Made by a program: the position numbers and the translations under genes. The notes below the pieces were generated by a model. The model saw only the letters and a list, made by a program, of their open reading frames with translations, did not search any database and was not told the origin of the DNA. A stretch of DNA of 64,000 bases. It comes from Arthrobacter sp. MA-N2. Its GTDB lineage: Bacteria > Actinomycetota > Actinomycetes > Actinomycetales > Micrococcaceae. The DNA is taken from NCBI RefSeq assembly GCF_000517125.1, contig NZ_KI912156.1:581756-645755 (forward strand), in the 5' to 3' direction. Shown in pieces: positions 1 to 13,190 of this stretch. The number at the start of each line of letters is the position of its first letter. The stretch's first letter is position 1.

Positions 1-48
1 GATGGTACTGCACCCGGGAGGGTGTGGGAGAGTAGGACACCGCCGGAC
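1..48 (+). rRNA. rrf: 5S ribosomal RNA, 3' end only (truncated by window start)
   Basis: These bases are identical to the last 48 bases of the complete 5S gene at 7768-7886 and are followed by the same terminator hairpin. This is therefore the end of a separate rrn operon that lies to the left of the window. The rest of that operon is not visible. Confidence 0.9.
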
Positions 49-58
49 AACCATTAAC

Positions 59-92
59 GTTCAGGCCCCGACACACATGTCGGGGCCTGAAC
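59..92 (+). terminator. rrn terminator hairpin after the first 5S
   Basis: A 15-bp perfect stem, GTTCAGGCCCCGACA pairing with TGTCGGGGCCTGAAC, closes a CACA loop. The same hairpin is found at 7897-7930 after the second 5S. There is no long T-run, which is usual for high-GC actinobacterial terminators. Confidence 0.85.
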
Positions 93-163
93 CATTTAAA
101 CCACCCACCCCACCACAACCACCCCCCACACGGGCCCCCGGAACCCCAACCCGCGGGCCCAAA

Positions 164-390
164 CCCTCCATCACCTATCGGGCGCTTCCCCCCAACCCTC
201 CATCACCAATCCACCGGTTGCCAGCAACCCTCCATCACGTATCGGGCGTTTCACCCAAACCCTCCATCACGTACAAGTGAGCGGGCGTCCGACCCGAACC
301 CTCCATCACGTACAAGTGAGCGGGCGTCCGACCCGAACCCTCCATCACCAATCCACCGGTTGCCAGCAACCCCCGATCACGTATGGGTGG
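164..390. repeat. 39-bp repeat cluster downstream of the first 5S
   Basis: Several copies of the core CCCTCCATCAC are each followed by CTATCGGGCG, GTATCGGGCG, CAATCCACCGGTTGCCAGC or GTACAAGTGAGCGGGCGTCC. Two exact tandem copies with a 39-bp period lie at about 260-337. The same modules in a similar order recur at 7985-8246 behind the second 5S. The repeats are not coding: no reading frame is kept across the units. Confidence 0.85.
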
Positions 391-589
391 ATTCCCCCGG
401 AGGAGTGTCCGTTTAACGGTGGATCCGCGGTTGGTGTTTGGTTGCGATTGCGGCAGTTTGAACCGGGCCCACTCCAGCGTTGATTTCATCGGGATTGTTC
501 GTCCAACGATGATAGGCAGTGATGGAGTTGAGAGTGGAGCTATTTGCAAGGATCCGTCGGCACGCTCGGCTCAGCGAAAGCCAGCGGCG

Positions 590-900
590 CTCACGGCGTG
601 CCTGTTTCGGTCACCATCGCAAAGAACACCGACCGGAATGATTCGCCGGGAGGCTGACGGCGTTGACGTCCAGCAGGAGTTCTCCAGCTTCTTTAGCCCC
701 CGTGTCGTTTCCGTTGAAGCAGACGGTGGGGCGGGCTTGCCGCTGCCCTCACGCAGCACCCAGTTAACCTGTTCGTCGCGAGCGTTAGAGGCAAAATTTT
801 CGAAGTCGTCACGGGCCGGCCCGAGCGGGAGCCCGTCCGTCGTTGCCAGCCAGAAGAAGCAGACGGCCCAAGCCCGGAAACTTCACCCAGACTTCGACCG
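590..900 (-). pseudogene. unassigned decayed coding remnant
   Basis: On the minus strand one frame reads a protein-like stretch ending in DEQVNWVLREGSGKP (about 880 down to 745). A shifted frame continues with TVCFNGNDTGAKEAGELLL (about 735 to 670). The switch between frames and the following stops suggest an inactivated gene. I do not recognise the family. It lies between two rrn operons next to an IS256 remnant, a place where decayed mobile DNA is plausible. Random ORF noise in GC-rich DNA is the alternative. Confidence 0.25.
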
Positions 901-1334
901 TCAATACCGAGCCAATCATCACCGCCGCAGGCTGGTCAGGCAAGTTGAGCCAGCCAGGATGGTTCGCAACCGATGGCTACGCTGCTTCTACGGGCGGCAT
1001 TTGCTGGGCTATGGGAACCATGCGCGCCCGTATCGGCGTAGCGGCAATGCAATGCCTTCCAAGGTACCGTGCATTTCGTTTGTGAGCCCCCACGGAATCT
1101 GTCCGGGACCCTGAACCGCGCTGGAAAGTTCCGTGAGCAGCCCAGGAGCAGGCTTCTTCATCCTTTTCATCAGATCAGGAGGTCCCTGTTGCCGCCGGGA
1201 AAGACCGGGCAGGAGAGGCCGCTTGGATTGTGACGAACACACGCGCGACCAGACGACTCAAATCAAGCCGTGATCGATCCCTCGACTTGCTTGAACGTGG
1301 GTCCGGACCAGACTGCGAGTTCGCACCAACTTGG
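901..1334. other. intergenic, no gene recognised
   Basis: Short open frames occur on both strands, but none shows a start with a ribosome binding site or a recognisable motif. It is probably decayed DNA linking the remnant at 590-900 with the transposase remnant at 1335-1854. Confidence 0.4.
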
Positions 1335-1854
1335 GCTCAAATGAAATTGGCATTGTCACCAGGAACTGCATGAACCTGCTTCAGGCGTTCTCCCAGGCGG
1401 GTGATCGCGGGGTACCGCTGGCCCCTTTGGACGGAGGACTCCACCTCCCAGACCGTGTTGAGCGCGTCCGGCAGGTCTTTGAGCCCGTCACAGACGGTGA
1501 TGCCATGTCTTCGACGCGCCGCTTCTTGATCTCAGTCAGGCTCGAGAGCAAGAATTTGGTCCCTTGTCCGCCGTCCCCGGGCCCAGCAGTTGGTTCTGCC
1601 ATCCGGTCATCTCGCCGATGACGTTCTCAGGGATCCCCGAGAAGGTGCCCTTTGAGGCCTTAGCGCCGAACACGTTGGCGAAGGGGGCCGGGATTTCCTT
1701 CGTCTGGCTACCGCTTCCAGAGCGGTCGCCAGAACCTTTCGTCAGGCTGTTCAACAGCCCGTCCGGGGCGACGAGCTCAATTCCCTGCTCTTGGCCCGGC
1801 CAGGAGCTGCTGCGCTAACTGTTGCTGACCCACTTCAGGCTCCATGGGAGACAT
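1335..1854 (-). pseudogene. IS256-family (Mutator-type) transposase remnant
   Basis: Read in shifting minus frames, the pieces match an IS256 transposase in order. They are an N-terminal MSPMEPEVG, then GQEQGIELVAPDGLLNSLTK, then VFGAKASKGTFSGIPENVIGEMTGWQNQ (in IS256 normally GAxVSKDTISRITDxVIxEMTEWQNRPLD), then SLTEIKKRRVEDM, ITVCDGLKDLPDALNTVW and GQRYPAITRL. A full transposase is about 400 codons. Here about 520 bp remain, with at least three frameshifts and large internal deletions (the DxE catalytic centre is largely missing), so it cannot transpose on its own. No intact terminal inverted repeats or target duplication were found. Confidence 0.8.
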
Positions 1855-2123
1855 GGTTCCGCCCACGATCAGGTCCTCGCCATCAGGCACTGCCCGGCGT
1901 GTCGGGCCAAACCAGATCGGTAAATGCTTTGGTGTTGGCGCCCGATTTGCGCAGCCCGAAGAAGGCGTGTAATGTCTTCTAAGTCGCCGCGAGGGAGACA
2001 GCCTAGAGCTGGGAACCACGGGTGACCAACCCCTTCGAATTGAGCCTAAACAGCTTGCGCTTTGTGCGCCGCAATTCGGAGGAATTCGAATGATGATCCT
2101 GTGCAATTGGTAGAAATGCCAAT
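1855..2123. other. intergenic upstream of the rrn promoter
   Basis: No intact gene. One minus frame reads GLRKSGANTKAF near 1895-1950, which could be further mobile-element debris, but it is not assignable. The rrn promoter region begins at its right edge. Confidence 0.4.
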
Positions 2124-2152
2124 TTGCAAAGTGATGATGATTTGGGTAAGTT
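2124..2152 (+). promoter_or_regulatory. candidate rrn promoter (-35 TTGCAA, 17 bp, -10 TAAGTT)
   Basis: TTGCAA at 2124-2129 and TAAGTT at 2147-2152 are separated by exactly 17 bp, about 240 bp before the 16S gene and before the conserved leader element. Other upstream promoters are possible because rrn operons usually have several. Confidence 0.5.
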
Positions 2153-2211
2153 TGGGAAGTTGCTCCGGAGCGATCTTGGACCGTGTGGTTTGGGTGGTGT
2201 CGGGTGTGTCT

Positions 2212-2240
2212 GTTGTTTGAGAACTCAATAGTGTGCCAAG
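2212..2240 (+). promoter_or_regulatory. rrn leader boxA-like element and 16S processing arm
   Basis: The motif TTGTTTGAGAACTCAATAG followed by TGTGCCAAG is the conserved actinobacterial rrn leader. It contains a boxA-like antitermination signal. Its last part pairs with TTTGGCACACTGTTGGGTCC at 4135-4154 in the spacer, forming the stem that would be cut by RNase III to release pre-16S. Confidence 0.65.
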
Positions 2241-2392
2241 TTTGTTGATACCGATTTTTTATTGAATTGGTTGATTTTGCCGGGCCTTGTCTGTTTTTGT
2301 GGGTGGGGTCTGGTTTTCAGCTGGTTTCAAATTTTGTGCAGCCCTGTCGCCGTTGTTTCCGGTGGTGGTGGTTGTGTCTGTTTTTGTTTTAC

Positions 2393-7597
<5,205 letters not shown>

Positions 7598-7612
7598 ACA
7601 CAACCATTACTG

Positions 7613-7645
7613 CTTGCGTCCACTATGTGGTTCCCGAACAACAAA
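7613..7645 (+). other. right arm of the 23S processing stem
   Basis: GCTTGCGTCCACTATGTGG followed by TTCCCGAACAAC is complementary, with few mismatches, to the spacer segment at 4313-4345. The pair would bracket 23S rRNA as an RNase III substrate. Confidence 0.6.
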
Positions 7646-7767
7646 ACCCGTTGCTCCAGGAACCAACAACCGAATAACAACACCACCAAACCCCTCAACC
7701 GGGTTTGGACAAGTTGTAACCAGACTTCCCACCCCCCGCCACACGGCGAAGGGGGACGGGTAACAGG

Positions 7768-7886
7768 GTTACGGCGGTCATAGCGTGGGGGAAACGCCCG
7801 GTCCCATTCCGAACCCGGAAGCTAAGACCCACAGCGCCGATGGTACTGCACCCGGGAGGGTGTGGGAGAGTAGGACACCGCCGGAC
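7768..7886 (+). rRNA. rrf: 5S ribosomal RNA
   Basis: The gene begins GTTACGGCGGTCATAGCGTG and ends in the terminal helix GACACCGCCGGAC. It is about 119 nt, the normal 5S length. It follows 23S by about 170 bp, and its last 48 bases are identical to positions 1-48. Confidence 0.96.
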
Positions 7887-7896
7887 AACCATTAAT

Positions 7897-7930
7897 GTTC
7901 AGGCCCCGACACACATGTCGGGGCCTGAAC
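7897..7930 (+). terminator. rrn terminator hairpin after the second 5S
   Basis: The same 15-bp perfect hairpin as at 59-92, 10 bp after the 5S gene. Identity with the first copy extends into the flanking ACCATTTAAACCACCCACCC. Confidence 0.85.
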
Positions 7931-7984
7931 CATTTAAACCACCCACCCAACCACACCCCCAACCCGCGGGCCCCCGGAACCCCA

Positions 7985-8246
7985 ACCCTCCATCACCTAT
8001 AGGTGAGCGGGCGTCCGGCCCGAACCCTCCATCACCAATCCACCGGTTGCCAGCAACCCTCCATCACGTATCGGGCGTTTCACCCAGACCCTCCATCACG
8101 TACAAGTGAGCGGGCGTCCGACCCGAACCGCGCATACGTCAGCCGGCGTCGGGCCCGGGACCGCGCATATGTGAGCTGGCGTCCGGCCGGAATCCGGCAT
8201 AGGTGAGCGGGCGTCCGGCCGGAACCGCGCATACGTGAGCGGGCGT
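7985..8246. repeat. 39-bp repeat cluster downstream of the second 5S
   Basis: This cluster contains the same modules as 164-390: CCCTCCATCAC cores, the CCACCGGTTGCCAGCAA spacer and GTGAGCGGGCGTCCG units. It then continues with variant units of the form CCGCGCATACGTGAGCGGGCG that lack the CCCTCCATCAC core. One unit holds the palindrome TCACCTATAGGTGA. The array ends directly at the hydrolase gene on the other strand. Confidence 0.85.
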
Positions 8247-9080
8247 CTAGCCCGAGAAGAAGTCCGAGAGCTCGGCGATGAGTTTGTCCGGTGCCTTGAT
8301 CACTCCATCGTGGCCGTGGCCGGGCAGGATGGTGTAGCTCGAGCCGGAGAGGACGTCGTGGATCTGGCCACAGGCCACTCCGAAGTAGGCCGGGCTCTTT
8401 TCCCCCACCACAATGAGCGTCTCGAGCGGGAGCTCGAGGAAGGGCTCTGCGGGCATGTCAGCGGCGATGACTGCCTTGATTTCCCGGACGCCGGCCTGCA
8501 TGAGTTCGCGCATCTGTTTGCCCATGGGGGTCCCGGCGGTTAGCTTGTTGACCAGCGTCAGCATGGACAGCGGCATCCTTGCGAAGGCGCCTTCCGTTTC
8601 GACGCCCTTCACGAGAACAGCGAGCCCACGGTCAAAGTCTCCGGCCGCCGTCGCGCGCTCGTATTCGCTCGTCCAATCGGCTTTCACGCTGTGGTTGACG
8701 GAGACTGCGGGGTCGTAGACCGCCAGGCGTTCCACGGGCAGCGTGCGCGCCGCGTGAAGTGCCACTGCGCCTCCGAAGCTGTGGCCGAAGACGTCGGTGC
8801 TGGCCGTGTGCTTCATGACTTCGGAAAGATCCCGGATGTCGACGTCCAGGGTATAGTCCTCGGGTTGTGGTGACGATTCGCCACGGCCACGGCGGTTGAA
8901 TGTGTGCACGGGTCGGCCAAGGGCAGCACTGAGTTTCTGGGCGAACTTGGAGTAGTCTGCTGCGGTCACCATCGAGGCCGGCACGACGATGACGCCGGAG
9001 CCGGCAGCGGCCCGCTCACCGCCCGTCGTGAAGAGCTCGAGGGTTCCGCCGTCGGCCGTTGTGATGTTCTCGCGCGTCAT
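8247..9080 (-). CDS. alpha/beta hydrolase, third of a tandem triplet
   Basis: A 277-aa alpha/beta-hydrolase-fold enzyme without signal peptide, so probably cytoplasmic. The nucleophile elbow reads GHSFGG near residue 100. The conserved RRGRGES follows strand 4 near residue 65, and a terminal GHGHDG near residue 258 supplies the catalytic His. It is the last of three paralogues (with 9112-9966 and 9971-10864) that share the RRGRG and GHSxGG blocks and are probably one operon. The substrate is unknown: similar proteins are esterases, lactonases or epoxide-hydrolase-like enzymes. The start at MTRENITTADGG matches the N-termini of the paralogues. Confidence 0.85.
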   Translation of the reverse strand: MTRENITTADGGTLELFTTGGERAAAGSGVIVVPASMVTAADYSKFAQKLSAALGRPVHTFNRRGRGESSPQPEDYTLDVDIRDLSEVMKHTASTDVFGHSFGGAVALHAARTLPVERLAVYDPAVSVNHSVKADWTSEYERATAAGDFDRGLAVLVKGVETEGAFARMPLSMLTLVNKLTAGTPMGKQMRELMQAGVREIKAVIAADMPAEPFLELPLETLIVVGEKSPAYFGVACGQIHDVLSGSSYTILPGHGHDGVIKAPDKLIAELSDFFSG

Positions 9081-9111
9081 GCTTCGAGCCTAACGGAGCC
9101 GCAGGGTTCCG

Positions 9112-9966
9112 TCAGTTCCTGAAATAGCTGGAAATGTCCGTCACGAGTTCCTTCACGGCAGCTGGAATGGACCCGTGGAAGCCTTTCGGTGACACCACGA
9201 TCGTGCTTCCTGGGACGGCTGCGTACAGTCTCTCGGCGATGACCTTGTAGTACTCCGGGCTCTTGCTACCGACCATGAACCGCGTGCTTCGGGGAAGCAC
9301 GGAGAAGTCCCGGGGGCGTGCGGCCTCGTTGTAGGCGGCTTTGAGCTCGGCTACGCCCGTTGGCATGAGTTCCCTGAGCATCTTATTGACCTTGGTGTGG
9401 GAAACGACGGCCATGAGTCCTGCCAAGATAGGCTCCGGTATGCGGGCCAAGGCCGTCCCGGGTTGCATTCCCCGCTTCAGCCTGGCCATGGCGCGCCCCA
9501 CCTTCCCGCTATCCACGGATTGGGCAAAGCCGTCCAGCCAACCGGTGTCCATGCTCCCGTCGATATTCACGGCGGCGTCGTAGACAGCAAGTTTGTCCGG
9601 CTCGTAGCTGGTTCCCGCAAACTCCTGGACAGCGTTGAGCGCCACGGACCCTCCTAGGCTGTGGCCCAGGAGGTTTCTGGCTCCTGTTGCGTCCATGATG
9701 CTGCGGACGTCCGAGATTTCCGTGGCCATGGAATAGTTTGCGGGTAGTTCCGATGAGCTGCCCCGGCCCCTGCGATCGTAGACGTCGACCGCCCAGTCCT
9801 CGCCGAGTCCCTTGGACAGCGCCATGGAAAAAGGCCGGTAGATGAGTGCGGTCAGGAAGGCGCCGCCAATGAGCACCACCCGGCGCTCTCCGGGGGCATC
9901 CACCGAGCCGTAACTGTATAAGGCGAGTTTGCCGCCGTCGGGCGTTGGGACCTCACGTTCTCTCAC
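9112..9966 (-). CDS. alpha/beta hydrolase, second of a tandem triplet
   Basis: A 284-aa alpha/beta hydrolase. It has DRRGRGSS, the nucleophile motif GHSLGG near residue 102 and a late FHGS that carries the catalytic His. The N-terminus MREREVPTPDGGKL aligns with the neighbours, which supports the chosen start. It starts only 4 bp after the stop of the upstream paralogue and ends 31 bp before the next one, so the three are likely co-transcribed. No membrane or export signal is seen. Tandem duplication followed by divergence is inferred. The substrate is not predictable from sequence alone. Confidence 0.85.
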   Translation of the reverse strand: MREREVPTPDGGKLALYSYGSVDAPGERRVVLIGGAFLTALIYRPFSMALSKGLGEDWAVDVYDRRGRGSSSELPANYSMATEISDVRSIMDATGARNLLGHSLGGSVALNAVQEFAGTSYEPDKLAVYDAAVNIDGSMDTGWLDGFAQSVDSGKVGRAMARLKRGMQPGTALARIPEPILAGLMAVVSHTKVNKMLRELMPTGVAELKAAYNEAARPRDFSVLPRSTRFMVGSKSPEYYKVIAERLYAAVPGSTIVVSPKGFHGSIPAAVKELVTDISSYFRN

Positions 9967-9970
9967 CGTT

Positions 9971-10864
9971 TTATCCTAGGTCGGGGCTGTCGTCGCCCCT
10001 CGCTCGGGCCAGGTAGCGGGCAATTCTGACCGCGAGTTGCTTCCCCGGCCTGAGGGGACCTTCGTGGAACTGCAAGGGGACTACCGAGAAATCCACCACT
10101 GGAACGGCATCCGCGAGCTGCCGGGCGATCTCGGCAAAGTACGCCGGACTCCACCCTCCGCTGAGCATCAGGGTTGGCGTTTTCAACTCCGCAAAGTCTT
10201 GAATATGCGAGTCGGTGTCGATGATCGCCCGCATCTCCAGTACCGCCGTCGGCAGCAGTTCCCTCATCTCGGATCCCAACCTCGTCTTGGCGGAGAGGAT
10301 GCTGATCACTCGCAAGGCCCCCAGCGGCAAATACGAAATAGGGCCGGCCGTGCCTAGCCCCTGGACCAAATGCGCCCACCCATGGTCGAGTTGGCCGGCC
10401 GTGACGGCTGCTTCCAGTTGGGGTCGCCAGCGCCCGTTCAAGTTGCCGGAGAGGGAAACAGCGGCGTCGTACGTGACGAGGCGTGAAATGGGTGCGCGCA
10501 ACGCTGCCTGGAGCGCCACGAATCCGCCGTAGCTGTGCCCAACAACATCTGTGGATCCGCTCGCCTCCATGACGGAAAGCAAATCGCTGGTCTCCGTCGC
10601 GGCGGAGTAGTCAGGCGGTTGCGGTGCCGAGCGGCCACGGCCGCGTCGGTTGTAGGAATGCACCGGCCGGCCAAGCAGGACGCTGAGGTTCCTCGCGAAG
10701 GGCCAGTAAAGCGCATCGGTCACCAAGGTGCCATGAACAAGTACGACGCCGGGGCCTTCCGCTGCGCTTTGAGCGCCGGGAATGGACGCCGCGGCCGCCG
10801 GTCGGAACGAATGCACCTCAAGGTGGCCGCCGTCGTCGTCGGTTTCAACTGTCCATGTCTCCAC
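9971..10864 (-). CDS. alpha/beta hydrolase, first of a tandem triplet
   Basis: A 297-aa alpha/beta hydrolase with NRRGRGRS, GHSYGG (nucleophile, near residue 115) and a C-terminal QFHEGP containing the catalytic His. The start is a GTG that lies 6 bp after TAGACT, which resembles a -10 box, so the message may be leaderless. There is no clear Shine-Dalgarno. It is the promoter-proximal gene of the three-hydrolase operon and is divergent from lysS across about 100 bp. The C-terminus is longer than in its two paralogues. Confidence 0.82.
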   Translation of the reverse strand: METWTVETDDDGGHLEVHSFRPAAAASIPGAQSAAEGPGVVLVHGTLVTDALYWPFARNLSVLLGRPVHSYNRRGRGRSAPQPPDYSAATETSDLLSVMEASGSTDVVGHSYGGFVALQAALRAPISRLVTYDAAVSLSGNLNGRWRPQLEAAVTAGQLDHGWAHLVQGLGTAGPISYLPLGALRVISILSAKTRLGSEMRELLPTAVLEMRAIIDTDSHIQDFAELKTPTLMLSGGWSPAYFAEIARQLADAVPVVDFSVVPLQFHEGPLRPGKQLAVRIARYLARARGDDSPDLG

Positions 10865-10870
10865 AGCCTG

Positions 10871-10876
10871 AGTCTA
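10871..10876 (-). promoter_or_regulatory. -10-like TAGACT, possible leaderless promoter of the hydrolase operon
   Basis: TAGACT on the minus strand is followed by six bases and then the GTG start at 10864. This is the spacing seen before other leaderless starts in the window. Confidence 0.45.
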
Positions 10877-10950
10877 TGTTGCCGTGAACGCAGAAGGGGA
10901 GGACTGGGGAACTCTCAGGAGGTGGATAGGGAACTCTAGGGAATCCCCGG

Positions 10951-10956
10951 TAAACT
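10951..10956 (+). promoter_or_regulatory. -10-like TAAACT, possible leaderless promoter of lysS
   Basis: TAAACT lies 8 bp before the GTG start at 10965. No Shine-Dalgarno is present in between. Confidence 0.45.
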
Positions 10957-10964
10957 TGGGAATT

Positions 10965-12494
10965 GTGACTTCCGCAAACACCCCTTCCCCGCATACCTCC
11001 GCAGAGCCGGCCGACGCCAGCGAACAGATGCGCATCCGCATGGAAAAGCGCAGCAAGCTCATCGAGCGCGGAACAGAGGCCTACCCGGTGGGTGTTGAGC
11101 GGACTCATTCCCTCGCTGAGATCCGCGAAAAGTACGGCCACCTCCAGGCAGACGAAACCACCGGCGACACCGTTGGTATCACTGGCCGCGTCGTTTTTGT
11201 GCGCAATACCGGAAAGCTTTGCTTCGCCACCCTCCAGGAAGGCGGGGTTGACGGGAAGGGCGTGCGGCTTCAGGCCATGCTCAGCTTGGCAAACGTGGGC
11301 GAGGAAATGCTCGCCGACTGGAAAGCGCTGGTGGATCTGGGAGACCACGTTTTCATCAAGGGCGAGGTCATTTCCTCCCGGCGGGGAGAGCTGTCGGTGA
11401 TGGCTGACTCCTGGTCCATGGCGTCCAAGGCGCTGCGGCCGCTGCCGGTGCTGCATGCGGAATTGAACGAGGAAACCCGCGTCAGGCAGCGCTATGTTGA
11501 CCTGATGGTCCGCGATGAGGCCCGGGAAATGGTTTACACCCGCGCTGCGATCATCCGCTCGATTCGCGACACTTTGGATCGGCGCGGTTATGTGGAGGTG
11601 GAGACTCCCATCCTGCAGCTCGTCCACGGTGGCGCTACGGCCCGTCCTTTCGAGACGCACATGAATGCCTTCGACCAGAAGATGACGCTGCGCATCGCCA
11701 CGGAGCTTTTCCTCAAGCGCGCCGTGGTGGGTGGAATCGACCGCGTCTACGACATGGGCCGCGTCTTCCGCAACGAAGGCGTCGACTCCACGCACAGCCC
11801 CGAATTCACCACCTTGGAATGCTACGAGGCGTGGGCAGACCAGTTCGTCATGGCCGAGCGCATGAAGGAAATCATCCTGAACGTCGCGGACGTCTTGGGC
11901 ACCCGCACCATCCGGACGGATGCCGGAGAAATCGACCTCGACGGCGAATGGGCTTGGGTTGCCGTCTACCCGGGACTCTCCGAGGCGATTGGCGAGGAGA
12001 TTACCCCCGACACCTCGGTGGCGGAGTTGCAGGCGATTGCCGCCAGGCACGAGGTCAAAGTGGATCCGAAGTGGGACGCCGAAAAGGTTGTGGTCGAATT
12101 ATTCGGCGAGATCGTCGAGCCCACACTGCTCAACCCCACCTTCGTCTACAACTACCCGCCTTCTGCGCAGCCCCTTGCGCGCCCGCATCGGGAGGACGGC
12201 CGGCTGATCGAGGCTTGGGACCTCATCATCGGCGGTATGGAACGGGGCACGGCATTCTCTGAGCTGATTGACCCCGTCATCCAGCGCGAACGCCTCACGG
12301 AGCAGTCGCGCCGTTCAGCCGCGGGCGACGTCGAAGCCATGCAGCTGGATGAGGACTTCCTGCGAGCCCTTGAGTACGGTGCTCCGCCCATGGGCGGCAT
12401 CGGCCTCGGCATCGACCGCTTGGTCATGCTGTTCACCGGAGTAGGCATCCGGGAAACCATCTTGTTCCCACTCCTCAAGCCAGAAGGTCACTGA
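10965..12494 (+). CDS. lysS: lysyl-tRNA synthetase, class II
   Basis: A 509-aa enzyme that charges tRNA-Lys with lysine using ATP in the cytoplasm. It has an N-terminal OB-fold anticodon-binding domain (GRVVFVRNTGKLCFATLQ). The class II core follows: motif 1 around VEVETPILQ, motif 2 FRNEGVDSTHSPEFTTLE and motif 3 GGIGLGIDRLVM near the end. An in-frame extension upstream to 10884 is open, but GTG at 10965 (VTSANTPSPHTS) gives the usual family length and sits just after a -10-like box. A 58-aa membrane protein gene follows after 2 bp. Confidence 0.95.
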   Translation: MTSANTPSPHTSAEPADASEQMRIRMEKRSKLIERGTEAYPVGVERTHSLAEIREKYGHLQADETTGDTVGITGRVVFVRNTGKLCFATLQEGGVDGKGVRLQAMLSLANVGEEMLADWKALVDLGDHVFIKGEVISSRRGELSVMADSWSMASKALRPLPVLHAELNEETRVRQRYVDLMVRDEAREMVYTRAAIIRSIRDTLDRRGYVEVETPILQLVHGGATARPFETHMNAFDQKMTLRIATELFLKRAVVGGIDRVYDMGRVFRNEGVDSTHSPEFTTLECYEAWADQFVMAERMKEIILNVADVLGTRTIRTDAGEIDLDGEWAWVAVYPGLSEAIGEEITPDTSVAELQAIAARHEVKVDPKWDAEKVVVELFGEIVEPTLLNPTFVYNYPPSAQPLARPHREDGRLIEAWDLIIGGMERGTAFSELIDPVIQRERLTEQSRRSAAGDVEAMQLDEDFLRALEYGAPPMGGIGLGIDRLVMLFTGVGIRETILFPLLKPEGH

Positions 12495-12496
12495 CC

Positions 12497-12673
12497 ATGG
12501 AATACATTGCCGTTCTTGCACCGTCCGTCGTGGTCGGGCTGCTCTTTTGGTTTGCCATGAAGGCTATCTTCAACGCAGACAAATCAGAGCGCCAAGCAGA
12601 AGCCCGCGCGCAGGAAGAAGCCGGATTCGGAATATCGAAGCCGACTGGCGACGGTTCAACACCTGCCAATTAG
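12497..12673 (+). CDS. 58-aa single-pass membrane protein downstream of lysS
   Basis: The reading frame starts with ATG 2 bp after the lysS stop. It encodes an N-terminal hydrophobic segment (VLAPSVVVGLLFWFAMKAIF, residues 5-24) followed by a charged cytoplasmic-type tail rich in Glu, Arg, Lys and Gln (DKSERQAEARAQEEAG). The tight spacing suggests translation coupled to lysS. The topology and codon pattern look like a genuine small membrane protein. The function is unknown. No homologue can be named from sequence alone. Confidence 0.7.
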   Translation: MEYIAVLAPSVVVGLLFWFAMKAIFNADKSERQAEARAQEEAGFGISKPTGDGSTPAN

Positions 12674-12824
12674 CCCTTTCTTGGGGCTGCTCCACAGGAT
12701 TTAATAGCGCCTTAGGCGATCTCTTTGACGTTCTCTTTGACGAGGTGCCATGACCTGGACGATAATCATTAATTAGCAGTCCAGCTATTCTGCATATCCG
12801 ACACCTCCAAAAGAGAGTCCATTC

Positions 12825-13151
12825 ATGGCACAGAAAGTCAAAATTATCCTCGTTGACGACCTGGACGAGGGCGCCGCGGATGAAACTATCCGCTTCGGGC
12901 TCGATGGAGTCAGTTACGAAATGGATCTGTCCAGTGCTAACGCGGCCAAGCTGCGGGACGCCCTTGGGCCGTTTGTAGCCAAGGCACGCAAGACCTCCAC
13001 CGGTCGCGCAACGCGCAGTCGTGTTGCCGCGGGGAGAAATCAGGACTCCGCACAGATCCGTCAATGGGCCCGCGAGAACGGTTATACCGTAAACAGCCGT
13101 GGCCGTATTCAGGCTGAAATTCAGGAAGCCTACCAGAAGGCCAATTCCTGA
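12825..13151 (+). CDS. lsr2: Lsr2-family nucleoid-associated protein
   Basis: A 108-aa H-NS-like DNA-bridging protein that silences AT-rich and horizontally acquired DNA in actinobacteria. The N-terminal dimerisation domain contains KIILVDDLDEG and TIRFGLDGVSYEMDLS. The C-terminal DNA-binding domain contains IRQWARENGYTVNSRGRI with the AT-hook-like RGR, near residues 78-98. The length matches the family. A GAGAG Shine-Dalgarno precedes the ATG. It stands alone between an open intergenic region and a strong terminator. Confidence 0.95.
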   Translation: MAQKVKIILVDDLDEGAADETIRFGLDGVSYEMDLSSANAAKLRDALGPFVAKARKTSTGRATRSRVAAGRNQDSAQIRQWARENGYTVNSRGRIQAEIQEAYQKANS

Positions 13152-13162
13152 CACCTAGTATC

Positions 13163-13190
13163 AATACCCCGGCCCGAGGGCCGGGGTATT
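13163..13190 (+). terminator. terminator after lsr2
   Basis: The hairpin is AATACCCCGGCCC, loop GAG, GGCCGGGGTATT (nearly perfect, 12-13 bp), followed by GTCATTT. It lies 12 bp after the lsr2 stop. Confidence 0.85.

Noticed and set aside
164..390. CRISPR array
   Set aside because: The repeats are adjacent or variable in spacing, the spacers themselves are repeated modules, and no cas gene is nearby.
383..1114. Plus-strand open frame of 243 codons
   Set aside because: No start signal and no conserved motif. The minus strand of part of this region reads more protein-like, and the region looks decayed.
10845..12050. Minus-strand open frame of 401 codons
   Set aside because: It is antisense to lysS and to the start of the hydrolase gene, with no family signature and no ribosome binding site.
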